Of a DNA stretch of 64,000 nucleotides, positions 44,441 through 53,321 are shown piece after piece (the first letter of the stretch is position 1; the number at the start of each line of letters is the position of its first letter). The DNA is taken from NCBI GenBank assembly GCA_963745945.1, contig CAVUZG010000007.1:434001-498000 (forward strand), written 5' to 3'. The stretch is from DATFVA01 sp963745945. GTDB taxonomy: Bacteria > Bacteroidota > Ignavibacteria > Ignavibacteriales > Ignavibacteriaceae. The notes under the pieces were generated by a model. That model was not told where the DNA came from and ran no database searches. It saw only the letters and a list, made by a program, of their open reading frames with translations. A program made the position numbers and the translations under genes.

Positions 44441-45481
44441 TTAGAAACCAAACCTCAATGAGAATACATTATTCGCATCGAAATATTTGGCAGGTACATA
44501 TGCGTAATCGACTGATAAATCTATATTACTGAATTCTTTTGTGTTCACACCAACTCCGACAGTGTAATTCTGCCATATGTTTGGTGTCGCATCAGTTGCT
44601 TGAAATGATGCCAAATATCCGCCTCTGACATAGAGGAGATCTTTGAAGTTATATTCCAATCCAAATTTATAATCATCATATGTAAAATTATTATTCTGGA
44701 AAGTTCCTGAAACCATTACTGAATTTTGATCGTCAAAATGTCTCAGGTATGAGAGACCAATACCAATTTCAGATGGTAATTCAGCTGACGCTACGTTGAA
44801 GTTATACCACGTCGGGCCTCTTGATGCATTTTGATCATTTGTAAGATCGTAGGTTCCATTTCCGCTAAATTGCATTGTTGGTCCCAGATTCTTTACAACA
44901 ACTCCAACCGAAAATCCCTGTACATCAAACAGGTTATTATACTGTACACCAAAATCAAAACTAAAACCTGAAGCGCTTACTCTATCAATGCTCTCATTTA
45001 TAACATTAAGGTTTGTTCCAATGGAGATTCTATCAGTTAATCTTTTGGAATAAGTTAAACCCAAAATGAAATAACTTGGACTTATAATTGAACCGGTTCC
45101 GTCAGGCTGGTCCATTGTAGTAACCGCAATGTCTCCTATATTGAGAGACCTGAAGGATATACCGATTGATCCTAAATCTCCGAGTCTTCCGCTGACAGCT
45201 GCAAAATTCATACTCATATCAGCAATATACTGGCGATATGAAAACATTGCATTCGCATCTGTCATGCTTAGATCAACTCCTGCTGGATTCCAATAAATAG
45301 CTTCCAGACCGGAAACAGTTGCAATGGCTGAACCACTCATAGCAAGATACCTTGCACCTACCGGTATTCTCAATTCCGGGGCCGCTGCAGTTCCTGCACG
45401 ATTTTGTCCACCACCAAAAGTTTCCATAGCTGAGAAGCCTAATATTAGAAGGATAAATAATAGTCTTTTCAAATGAAACAT
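44441..45481 (-). CDS. PorV/PorQ family outer membrane barrel protein
   Basis: A 346-residue outer membrane protein of the PorV/PorQ (UPF0164) family, related to FadL. The signal peptide ends near residue 23; the family hallmark PVGARYLAMSGSAIATVSGLEAIYWNPAGVD follows at about 41-71, and the last strand ends LRFGF. PorV shuttles T9SS cargo from the translocon to the sortase, but most genomes of this group also hold paralogues paired with other surface systems. Here the gene is last in an operon with a TonB receptor and a large secreted protein. CGGAGGAAATT precedes the ATG. Confidence 0.9.
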   Translation of the reverse strand: MFHLKRLLFILLILGFSAMETFGGGQNRAGTAAAPELRIPVGARYLAMSGSAIATVSGLEAIYWNPAGVDLSMTDANAMFSYRQYIADMSMNFAAVSGRLGDLGSIGISFRSLNIGDIAVTTMDQPDGTGSIISPSYFILGLTYSKRLTDRISIGTNLNVINESIDRVSASGFSFDFGVQYNNLFDVQGFSVGVVVKNLGPTMQFSGNGTYDLTNDQNASRGPTWYNFNVASAELPSEIGIGLSYLRHFDDQNSVMVSGTFQNNNFTYDDYKFGLEYNFKDLLYVRGGYLASFQATDATPNIWQNYTVGVGVNTKEFSNIDLSVDYAYVPAKYFDANNVFSLRFGF

Positions 45482-45546
45482 AATTTCCTCCGATTAAAAT
45501 TAAAATTGAGAAGGTATGCTGATTAGATCAGCATACCTTTTGAAAA

Positions 45547-48500
45547 TCAATATACTCTTAATATTTGCTTTTCCTGTATAATTGCCAGCTTTAATATTTT
45601 GGTAGTGCCTAAATCCGGCATATCTATATACACAACATAAACGCCGCTTGCTACAGGATATCCTGAATCGTTCTGTAAATTCCATCTTTCAAATTGACTG
45701 TTTACATCACTTGATTTATGGGTTATAGTTCTAACCAAAACTCCACTTAAATCAAATACTCTAATAACAGCATTTGAAGGTAGATGACTAAATGTAACAT
45801 AATGCTGATCCCTGGAATTTTCCCTGTATTGGTAACCATAGTATGGATTTGGGAAAACATTAATCATTTTAACATCATCCTTTGCCTGATTTTGCGAAGA
45901 AGTAACTTTGGGAGATGAAAAAGTAAATTTGTCATTCTCTATATTCGGATAATTAGGCACGATGGTCATCGTAAATGGTGCTTCAAGATAAGGATGAGAA
46001 CCTCTTGCAGAAGGCCACAAATCATACATGTTGTCATTATCAAGGCCATTGTTAGTGGCATCATAATAAGTTGGATCATACGGTGTATTATGGATGAAGG
46101 TATATTCTCTTCCACCATTTTCAGCAAAAGCAGAACCATCCCAACCCATATCCCATTTTAAATTAGCACTTCCATTATTAGCATCCTCAACAAAACTAAC
46201 ATTTACCTGAACAGGATTTGCAGGATCACTAATATCAAATGCTTTAAATGGCATCCACCCAACACCATGGTAATTATAACTATCACTTCTCCAATAAACC
46301 GCACCTTGCGCCCAGCCATTTGCTTCTGAAGGGGTTGGATTGTCTGTCCAGTCCAGTTCAATAGGAACATAACCGGAAGGTGGAAAAACAGTTCCCCAGA
46401 AAGCCGGTCCTACATCCATTCCACTAAAGAATGCTCCTCCTCCCCAATTTGTACCACTTATCCATCTGGTTCCAGTGCTTATTACATCATTAATTGCTAT
46501 TGGAGGCCCTATGACCTTTAATAATATGCCGTTAAGAATTTGATAGTTTTCATCACCTGATTGGTTTGTCTGATCTGCCAGAGCTACCGTGTTAGTTGTA
46601 AGATCAGTTAGGTTCCAAACATATCCTCCATTTAAAGTATCAAAAGTTACTTTATAATCGTGCCCATCTGTTTTTGATGGATCCAATACAATAGGCAGTA
46701 TAACCCCGTCACTTTTTCCAGTTTCATGAGCTACAGTTAGAGTATCTCCATTAACGCTTCCATATGCTATTCCCGGTGGAGCTTCTTGAGGAGTCACGTT
46801 AATAATGGTTGGAGAAGATTCGAGTTGAAATGAAGGTAAACTAGGATCATTATTGTACGCAATTGCGGTGACAGCAAAGGTATAAGATAAACCATTTGCT
46901 AAAGGTCTATTAAATATCTGATCCTGCGTTACTGTTAAGTAACGTTGAAGACCTTTTGTATTATCAAGAAATACAATTGGTTTTGTATATATTAAACCAG
47001 TACCTTCATCAAGAACTTTATCAAATAATACCTGAACATTATTAACCACATCAAAAGTTGCAATTCTGACGCCTGCAGAAATATCAGTACCTCCCGGAGG
47101 TAACTGATAAACAGAGTATGCTTCAAAAGTATAGCTACCATGAGGATCATTTTCAATTGTATTAACTAAGCTATCGGGCTTACTCCAGTTTAAGACGATT
47201 TTATCATTTAAGCCAACTGCCTGAACATTTGGTTTGGGCATTATTGGAATATCAAATAACTGATCAAATGCATATTGAGCAAATGCATCATTATATTTCA
47301 TTACACTTATACTGGAAAGATTATTTTTACCAAGACCACCAACTAGAGCTAATACAATCTGTGCGGTATCTTTATAATTCATTGTGATCGGACCATTTGT
47401 AACCATAATACGCCTATCGCCAGGTCCATCAACTGTACCATCAATTTTACCGGTACCGAAAACCGGATCACCTGCTAAAAGATAAGTACTGCCATCAGGA
47501 GTAACATCAGCTACTGCTGCTGGAAACGGATCGCCGGCAGGATATGGAGGATCAGGTTTTCTGCCTCTCATCAGGTTATAAAATTCCTGCGTTCCGGTAT
47601 ACGTAAAAGCAGGATCTGACCAGGTACCGCCAGCAGCAAAATATACATACGAGCTCATTGGTTTGGCATTAACATATTTGTAACCATGTCTCCACTTCAG
47701 GTTAAAAATAGCACTATCTGCCGGGTCACCTGTATATTTGGAAACGCCTTGTAAGAAATCATAACCTACAGCAGGCGGTGCCAAATTCTGTGTTTGATAT
47801 GTGGCATCCGTAGCACCGGAATTATATGCATAACCTAAATTTAATGTGGTATCACAACCAGCAAAATCATCACCTGAATTTCCTACATCAGGATCAGCCC
47901 ATTGAACAATATACATACTATCAATAGTAGCGCTGGACGGAGTTGTTGAAGTTCCTGCATAAACAATATCAACCTTTTTAAATATGATATTACCTAATGC
48001 ACCTGCTGTTGCGTAAGCCCAGTAGGTTTCGGATACTTCCAATCCAATTGGAGGAGCGCCGTATAGTGGTATTTGATCATCATTATACTTTATAAATAAA
48101 GTTTGAGAGGCACCCTGAATACCGGGTATATCAACACTTGGATTATATTGTCCATCACCATCTACATCAGTATACGGTGCACCTGCAGCAGCAGGCCATT
48201 CATTCCAGTCCTTAGCATACTGATCTTTTAAGGATTGAATATCAGCTGAAGTAACAGAAGTGACCGGTATGTCGTTAAAATCAGCAGCGTCCAGAGTAAG
48301 ATCACCAGTGGCATAATCGGGGCGAACCCTGAATAATCTGGTTATTGGTGCACAACCCGAACCATAAGTATTTCCATTAACACGGAGTGCCGGGGTTACA
48401 CCATCATTTACCTTACCACCCCAAATAATTCCTTCCGTGAAGATTGGACCGAAATTAACACCGTTAGGATAAGCTCCACTCCAGGAACCTCCCACCACCC

Positions 48501-48702
48501 AATCATGATAACCATCACTGCCAACCCAACAGGTTATCTGGTTTAAATCAACCACACTCTGGGAAGGATCAACAAGTGTCTTTTGCAAAATTGGTCTTTT
48601 ATTTTTTCCCTCATCACCCTTATTCTCTGCAAAAATACTATAAGACAGTGATAAGGATAAAATCAGGATAATTAAAAAACTTAGATAATTAATTTTTTTC
48701 AT
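45547..48702 (-). CDS. Large exported protein with a T9SS-like C-terminal domain
   Basis: A 1051-residue protein with a signal peptide to about residue 25 (KINYLSFLIILILSLSLSY). The long mature part is rich in Gly, Asp, Pro and aromatic residues, includes fibronectin-like segments (KIVLNWSKPDSL near 480) and calcium-type patterns such as DVDGDGQYNPSVD. The C-terminus has FPNPYYGYQ, then a strand pair ending SGVYVVYIDM, which is a variant of the FlgD/T9SS sorting domain. Proteins of this layout commonly sit between a TonB receptor and a PorV-like barrel in this phylum. GGAGG stands 9 bases before the ATG at 48702; an upstream start at 48735 would misplace the signal peptide. Confidence 0.8.
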   Translation of the reverse strand: MKKINYLSFLIILILSLSLSYSIFAENKGDEGKNKRPILQKTLVDPSQSVVDLNQITCWVGSDGYHDWVVGGSWSGAYPNGVNFGPIFTEGIIWGGKVNDGVTPALRVNGNTYGSGCAPITRLFRVRPDYATGDLTLDAADFNDIPVTSVTSADIQSLKDQYAKDWNEWPAAAGAPYTDVDGDGQYNPSVDIPGIQGASQTLFIKYNDDQIPLYGAPPIGLEVSETYWAYATAGALGNIIFKKVDIVYAGTSTTPSSATIDSMYIVQWADPDVGNSGDDFAGCDTTLNLGYAYNSGATDATYQTQNLAPPAVGYDFLQGVSKYTGDPADSAIFNLKWRHGYKYVNAKPMSSYVYFAAGGTWSDPAFTYTGTQEFYNLMRGRKPDPPYPAGDPFPAAVADVTPDGSTYLLAGDPVFGTGKIDGTVDGPGDRRIMVTNGPITMNYKDTAQIVLALVGGLGKNNLSSISVMKYNDAFAQYAFDQLFDIPIMPKPNVQAVGLNDKIVLNWSKPDSLVNTIENDPHGSYTFEAYSVYQLPPGGTDISAGVRIATFDVVNNVQVLFDKVLDEGTGLIYTKPIVFLDNTKGLQRYLTVTQDQIFNRPLANGLSYTFAVTAIAYNNDPSLPSFQLESSPTIINVTPQEAPPGIAYGSVNGDTLTVAHETGKSDGVILPIVLDPSKTDGHDYKVTFDTLNGGYVWNLTDLTTNTVALADQTNQSGDENYQILNGILLKVIGPPIAINDVISTGTRWISGTNWGGGAFFSGMDVGPAFWGTVFPPSGYVPIELDWTDNPTPSEANGWAQGAVYWRSDSYNYHGVGWMPFKAFDISDPANPVQVNVSFVEDANNGSANLKWDMGWDGSAFAENGGREYTFIHNTPYDPTYYDATNNGLDNDNMYDLWPSARGSHPYLEAPFTMTIVPNYPNIENDKFTFSSPKVTSSQNQAKDDVKMINVFPNPYYGYQYRENSRDQHYVTFSHLPSNAVIRVFDLSGVLVRTITHKSSDVNSQFERWNLQNDSGYPVASGVYVVYIDMPDLGTTKILKLAIIQEKQILRVY

Positions 48703-48758
48703 ATTAAATAACCTCCACAAGTTTATATTTTTCATGAGGCAACATTATATTCTCCTTA

Positions 48759-51700
48759 TTAATAATTAATCAATACACCAACGCGTAATTGTCTGGGCTG
48801 ACCAAATAAATCGTAACCATACGTAACAAGAGCTGACTCTCTGTTGTCGTAATTTAATGCCTGATAAAGATCAGCAAATCTCTGGGTATATCTTTCCCCG
48901 GCTATTATTTGCTGTCCGTCAGTAGTCTTTAGGAATCCATCAGTATACGCATTACCTGTTTTTTCGTATACATTAATTACGTTTTTAGTATTCAGCAGAT
49001 TCTGCACAATTACATAAAAGTTTATGTCAAGGTTTGATATACTAACTGTTTTATCGAGACGTAAATCAAAATTATACACCCAGGGGGTTGTTGATGAATT
49101 AGGAGCTCCAGTGGGTCTTCTGTTTCTGGTATCTGTTGCAGGAATTATACCACCTGTCCAAGCTGAAGACTGGGCAAGTCCGCTATATAGTGCATAAGTA
49201 AACGGATGTCCGCTGTTAAATGAGAACAGAAGGTTAACGCCTAATTGTTGCAGTATGGGACCACCATCATCTTTACCAAACCGGTAATCAAGGAATATTG
49301 AACCTCTGTGTGCCTGGTTATAAGCCAATGGCAATAAAACGGTGGGGGCTTCTTTATTTGATTGTTGAGAACCTAAAGCACTGGCCGGAAATGAGTTTGT
49401 TCCGGAAGCGTCGGAAAACGTATAATTAAGCTCAGCCCTGATTCTTTCTATTCTTCTCAGGTGAAGGGCTAACTCAAGACCTTTTGTCGTAGTGAAATCC
49501 TGATTAACAAAAGCCTGGTAGTTGCTTCTGGAGGCACCCGGATCAGTATAAACAATAGTATATTGAAGCTGTCCTTTAATATCCTTATAAAATGCTGTTA
49601 AATCAAAAGCAGCAAAATCAGCAATTTGTTGAGAAAATCCCACTTCATACTGTGTAGTTCTAATTGGCTGAGGATTGTATGCAATCGGATTTGGAAACAG
49701 GTTAGTTGCTGTAAGCTGCTGAGCAGCCTGGTAAACACCTCTGTACGCCACATCCAGACTCGGTGATTGAACAAATTTACCATATTGTAAATGGAAGACA
49801 GTTCTATCAGTTACAGGAAATGAGAATCCAAGACGCGGGGAAACATAACTATATTTAGTTCCCTGCTGAAATGACGAATCGGGTATTGTATTTACTGAAT
49901 CAACCGTAGGCAGCTTAGGGTTTGTCCATGACCAACTGTCCATATCAATAAAATCATATCTTAAGCCTGCATTTATAATCAGGTCATTTACTTCAATTCT
50001 ATCCTCAAGATACCCTGAAGCTAACACCGGATGTTTTGGTTCAAAAGGTGCGGCATCAGTTTCATTACCGAAAACATCAAATCCGAAATTATTGTAATCT
50101 CTAAACAAGGTTGTAGCAATTAGATTTTGCAATCCTGCAGTAGTCGCGGCCTGATCAGGATACTGACGTACGGTTGCCAAAAAATTGTTTGCATCTAATT
50201 CCTGGAACCGTCTAACAGTCCATCTCTGGAAAGATCCGCCGAATTTTAATGCATGTTTTTCAACCTGACCGGTAAATGATGCTGAAGCACCCATATAGCT
50301 GTTGTGATCCTTTGTGTAAGATTGCAGGTTCCCATTAGCAGTACTGTTTCCCGGGGATACCAAAGGTGTTCCGGGTCTGTTAAATGGAAATCCATAAAAA
50401 TCATATTCCTGTGGTGGGGATGCATATGATGGATAAACCCAGCCATATTGTGAAGCCTTTAAGCTATCATTATAGGAAAGGAAATCATCTCCGAATATCG
50501 GATCGTATGTTTTATGGCGCGCATCGTAATAATTAACATTAGCTTCAGCAAACATATTATCAGAAATAATATATGTACCTTTCAGGTTTAACAGAATATT
50601 AGAGTAATCATTCATCGGTAATCTTGCAGTGTTATATAAGTCAATCAGTGTAGTTGCATTCTGATTATATATACCTGCTGATGCTCCTCTGGTTCTCTCC
50701 CAGGTATAAGCACCGGCTAATCTTAAAATAATAGGGTTATTGTCAAACAGAATAGTTCCGTTGCCCGTGTACCTGTTATCCATTACACCCGGTACGTTAC
50801 CGCCGTTCCAAGTTAAATATTGATATTCATTTGTTTTACCGCTATAAAATCCAGTATCATATACTTTAGTGGTGTCAAGAAGTGCACCATCAGAAAATGA
50901 TGTGGGATTACCATAGAAAAATTGCGGTAAATCACGGTTGAATTTATTTTCACCGGACAAAAAGACTTTCAGTTTATCGGTAACTAATGGTCCGCTAAGT
51001 GTAAGAACATAATCTGAATAACCGTAGGAATAAGTTCCTAAGAACTTATCGGTGCTGTTAGCCTTCATTTTACCATCTGCTGTCAGATCAAAATTATTAC
51101 CATTATAATTACCTAAATTATCAGTCTCAGCTCTTACCGAAAAATGATATTGGCTTGAACCGGTTTTAAAATCGGATGAAACAATACCAGCATTAGCATT
51201 ACCATATTCAGCAGTGTATCCCCCCGCTTGTACAAGTATTTCCTGCAAAGCATCGGGTGTTACATCAACAAGGGAACCACCGTTCCTATTCAAAACATTC
51301 TTTACGTCCGCACCTTCAACCATATAACCGGTTTCATCCGGTCTGCTTCCACGTATAAAAGTTTCACCATCTTGTTGAACAACTCCGGGTTGGAGAGCAA
51401 CAATATCATTAATATTTCTGATAGGAAGTGCAGAAATATCCTCGGAACCTACAATTCTCATTGCATTTGTTGAACTTTTTTCAATCAGCGGTCGTTTTGA
51501 AACAATAACTACTTCTCCTGTAGTTATTTTAGATGAAGAAAGTTGAAAATCCTCATTTGCTGTCAAACCAGCTACGACTCTCATTCCACTTATAGTTACA
51601 TCCTGGTAACCAATATATGACGCTTTTATCGAATAATTTCCTGGTGGAACCTGACGAATTAAGTAGTCACCATTAATATCCGAAGCTGCACCAAAACTAG

Positions 51701-51845
51701 TACCTACAATTATAACATTAGCACCGATCAGTGGTTCGCCGGTTTCTTTATCAGTTACCTTTCCGGATACCCTACCAGACTGTGCCAATGCAAAGGAGCA
51801 GGTAAACAATATCAAAAGTGAAATTGTATAAAATTTTCGAAACAT
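48759..51845 (-). CDS. SusC-like TonB-dependent receptor with carboxypeptidase-like regulatory domain
   Basis: A 1028-residue outer membrane receptor. After the signal peptide (ending near FALAQ, about residue 21) comes a carboxypeptidase-like regulatory domain (GKVTDKETGEPLIGANVIIVGTS at about 26-48), then the plug domain (near 120-220, with IRNINDIVALQPGVVQQDG) and a barrel whose last residues are RVGVLINY. It would import a ligand, probably handed over by the surface lipoprotein encoded upstream, using TonB energy. CGGAGG 6 bases before the ATG at 51845 decides the start; an earlier one at 51884 would displace the signal peptide. Substrate unknown. Confidence 0.93.
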   Translation of the reverse strand: MFRKFYTISLLILFTCSFALAQSGRVSGKVTDKETGEPLIGANVIIVGTSFGAASDINGDYLIRQVPPGNYSIKASYIGYQDVTISGMRVVAGLTANEDFQLSSSKITTGEVVIVSKRPLIEKSSTNAMRIVGSEDISALPIRNINDIVALQPGVVQQDGETFIRGSRPDETGYMVEGADVKNVLNRNGGSLVDVTPDALQEILVQAGGYTAEYGNANAGIVSSDFKTGSSQYHFSVRAETDNLGNYNGNNFDLTADGKMKANSTDKFLGTYSYGYSDYVLTLSGPLVTDKLKVFLSGENKFNRDLPQFFYGNPTSFSDGALLDTTKVYDTGFYSGKTNEYQYLTWNGGNVPGVMDNRYTGNGTILFDNNPIILRLAGAYTWERTRGASAGIYNQNATTLIDLYNTARLPMNDYSNILLNLKGTYIISDNMFAEANVNYYDARHKTYDPIFGDDFLSYNDSLKASQYGWVYPSYASPPQEYDFYGFPFNRPGTPLVSPGNSTANGNLQSYTKDHNSYMGASASFTGQVEKHALKFGGSFQRWTVRRFQELDANNFLATVRQYPDQAATTAGLQNLIATTLFRDYNNFGFDVFGNETDAAPFEPKHPVLASGYLEDRIEVNDLIINAGLRYDFIDMDSWSWTNPKLPTVDSVNTIPDSSFQQGTKYSYVSPRLGFSFPVTDRTVFHLQYGKFVQSPSLDVAYRGVYQAAQQLTATNLFPNPIAYNPQPIRTTQYEVGFSQQIADFAAFDLTAFYKDIKGQLQYTIVYTDPGASRSNYQAFVNQDFTTTKGLELALHLRRIERIRAELNYTFSDASGTNSFPASALGSQQSNKEAPTVLLPLAYNQAHRGSIFLDYRFGKDDGGPILQQLGVNLLFSFNSGHPFTYALYSGLAQSSAWTGGIIPATDTRNRRPTGAPNSSTTPWVYNFDLRLDKTVSISNLDINFYVIVQNLLNTKNVINVYEKTGNAYTDGFLKTTDGQQIIAGERYTQRFADLYQALNYDNRESALVTYGYDLFGQPRQLRVGVLINY

Positions 51846-51876
51846 GTTTATTCCTCCGTTATTTTTAAACTTTTTT

Positions 51877-52569
51877 CTAATCATCTGTAAAAGGTTTCAA
51901 TTGCAAATTTCCCAATGTATCATATAGTACTACTGTGTATCTATGCATAGCACCCATGTTAACACCGGAAAAACTGGTGCTCAGACTATCATTATACATT
52001 ACATCAACGGAATAAGTCCCTGCTTTAAAGAGCATCATCGTTGAAGTAGTACCCAGAGCCAGAGGAGAATCAAAAGTTACTGCTGTTGTATCAGTTCCGT
52101 TTAATGTAATACCATCAAAGGTTACATCAGGTGAACCATTAAAAAATGTAACCTGAGCTGTATCCTGAGGTACATTAGGTGTTTGGAATATATATCTTTG
52201 GAGATTCTTTAAAACATTATTGGAACTCGCAGTACCAACCAAGTAAACCCTCAACTTGTAATCAGTCTCTGTAGAAAAAAGATATTGTTGATTAGAAGCA
52301 CTTGCATAGCTTACCGAAAGTGTTTTGCTACCGGCCTGAACCGTCATATCACTGGTCTCTTCTCCAAATCCCACTGTTCCAATGGATTGACCATTCATAG
52401 TGAGAGTTGCTGCTCCGGCTCCTGCGACAAGGTTAGTAAATTTCACCTGACTGTTGTATACAATTTGACTTGGAATCGATTGTACGCTAGTATCCACACA
52501 ACCCGTCACAAAAAATAGTAATCCGGAACAAAGTACCAAAAGATATTTTACCTTATCGGGTATCCTCAT
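51877..52569 (-). CDS. DUF4397 surface lipoprotein
   Basis: A 230-residue lipoprotein: the signal ends in the lipobox FFVTGC (Cys at about 24), and the mature part consists of two DUF4397 beta-sandwich units, one beginning QVKFTNLVAGAGAATLTMNG and the second QVTFFNGSPDVTFDGITLNG. It is the first gene of the receptor operon, 31 bases from the receptor start, in the place a SusD-like binding lipoprotein would occupy in Bacteroides systems. AAGGAGG lies 5 bases before the ATG. The upstream 750 bp hold no other strong gene and probably contain the operon's control region. Confidence 0.85.
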   Translation of the reverse strand: MRIPDKVKYLLVLCSGLLFFVTGCVDTSVQSIPSQIVYNSQVKFTNLVAGAGAATLTMNGQSIGTVGFGEETSDMTVQAGSKTLSVSYASASNQQYLFSTETDYKLRVYLVGTASSNNVLKNLQRYIFQTPNVPQDTAQVTFFNGSPDVTFDGITLNGTDTTAVTFDSPLALGTTSTMMLFKAGTYSVDVMYNDSLSTSFSGVNMGAMHRYTVVLYDTLGNLQLKPFTDD

Positions 52570-52665
52570 ATTTCCTCCTTGTAGGATATTTGAAATTAAT
52601 CATCATGAAACTTGAGCAAGAAAAAAATTCCTGTTCAAAAATCTTTAGTTATAACTAATTAATTT

Positions 52666-52726
52666 AAAAAGAGGGAAATGATTTACCCTAATACATCTGT
52701 ATAAATGCTTCATTCTCTCTCTTTTT
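52666..52726. terminator. Long A/T-flanked hairpin in the upstream region of the DUF4397 operon
   Basis: AAAAAGAGGGAAATGA (52666-52681) and TCATTCTCTCTCTTTTT (52710-52726) can pair with two small mismatches around a 28-base loop, with T runs on both strands. It could end transcripts arriving from the DUF6029-like gene or lie in the leader of the DUF4397 operon. Confidence 0.45.
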
Positions 52727-52806
52727 TATTTAACAAAAAACTTAATAATATATTTTAATTAGATAACACTTTAATTAGAGTGTCTGATCTTTTAATTGAT
52801 AAATTA

Positions 52807-52947
52807 ATGCAATTGGCGGTACTATTAACTGTATTTATAGTATTCATTTTAATATGGGATGCTATATCCCGGATAACGGGACATACAGGTAAGAAATCAG
52901 TTCGAAAAAAAGAAGTAGTAACCAAGTTATCATTAACCTCACAATAA
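52807..52947 (+). CDS. Possible 46-residue single-pass membrane protein
   Basis: A short plus-strand frame in a 750-bp gap begins MQLAVLLTVFIVFILIWDAI, one hydrophobic helix, followed by a basic tail (GKKSVRKKEVVTK). An in-frame GTG at 52780 would lengthen it by nine residues. There is no convincing ribosome binding site and the frame is short, so it may be chance. It is the only plausible gene on the plus strand between 44532 and the right end. Confidence 0.25.
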   Translation: MQLAVLLTVFIVFILIWDAISRITGHTGKKSVRKKEVVTKLSLTSQ

Positions 52948-52971
52948 TCAGAAATTTAATTTAAACCTGTA

Positions 52972-53003
52972 ATTTTATTAAGTCAATATTGACTTAATAA
53001 AAT
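52972..53003. promoter_or_regulatory. Perfect 32-bp palindrome upstream of the DUF4397-TonB receptor operon
   Basis: The 16 bases ATTTTATTAAGTCAAT (52972-52987) are followed directly by their exact reverse complement to 53003, with no loop. A cruciform or RNA hairpin without a loop is unfavourable, so a dimeric protein binding site is more likely than a terminator. A partial second half-site, AATAAAGTCAAT, lies at about 53043-53054. It is 403 bp upstream of the operon start. Confidence 0.6.
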
Positions 53004-53321
53004 AATTCATTTAAGCACTTTGCAAACTCTTAAAAAACCTTAATAAAGTCAATAGTAGTGAAAAATAAAAATATGGAACTTATTATATAATAAGGACTTC
53101 TTATATTTGCTTTAAGTACTGTTTTAAAAGAAAATTTAAAAACTTAATCTAATCTTTCAATACTATGCTCAATATAAACTTATTTGATTTCTCATCAATC
53201 AACTAAAATTTTCTTTAAAAAGATGTAATTATAAAAATAATTTTTTCATTCGAATGGACTGTTGAACTCTTGTTTTCAGATAAATCCATAATAAAAAACA
53301 AATAACAATCTTTAAGACTTA
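53004..53321. other. AT-rich intergenic stretch without a recognised gene
   Basis: About 320 bp between the palindrome and the 3' end of the DUF6029-like gene. It is very AT-rich, includes the partial half-site near 53043-53054, and has no open frame or hairpin that I can defend. Confidence 0.5.

Noticed and set aside
47000..48700. Calling the large exported protein a calcium-binding adhesin or RTX protein
   Set aside because: Only isolated DxDGDG-like patterns are present and no repeated nonapeptides.
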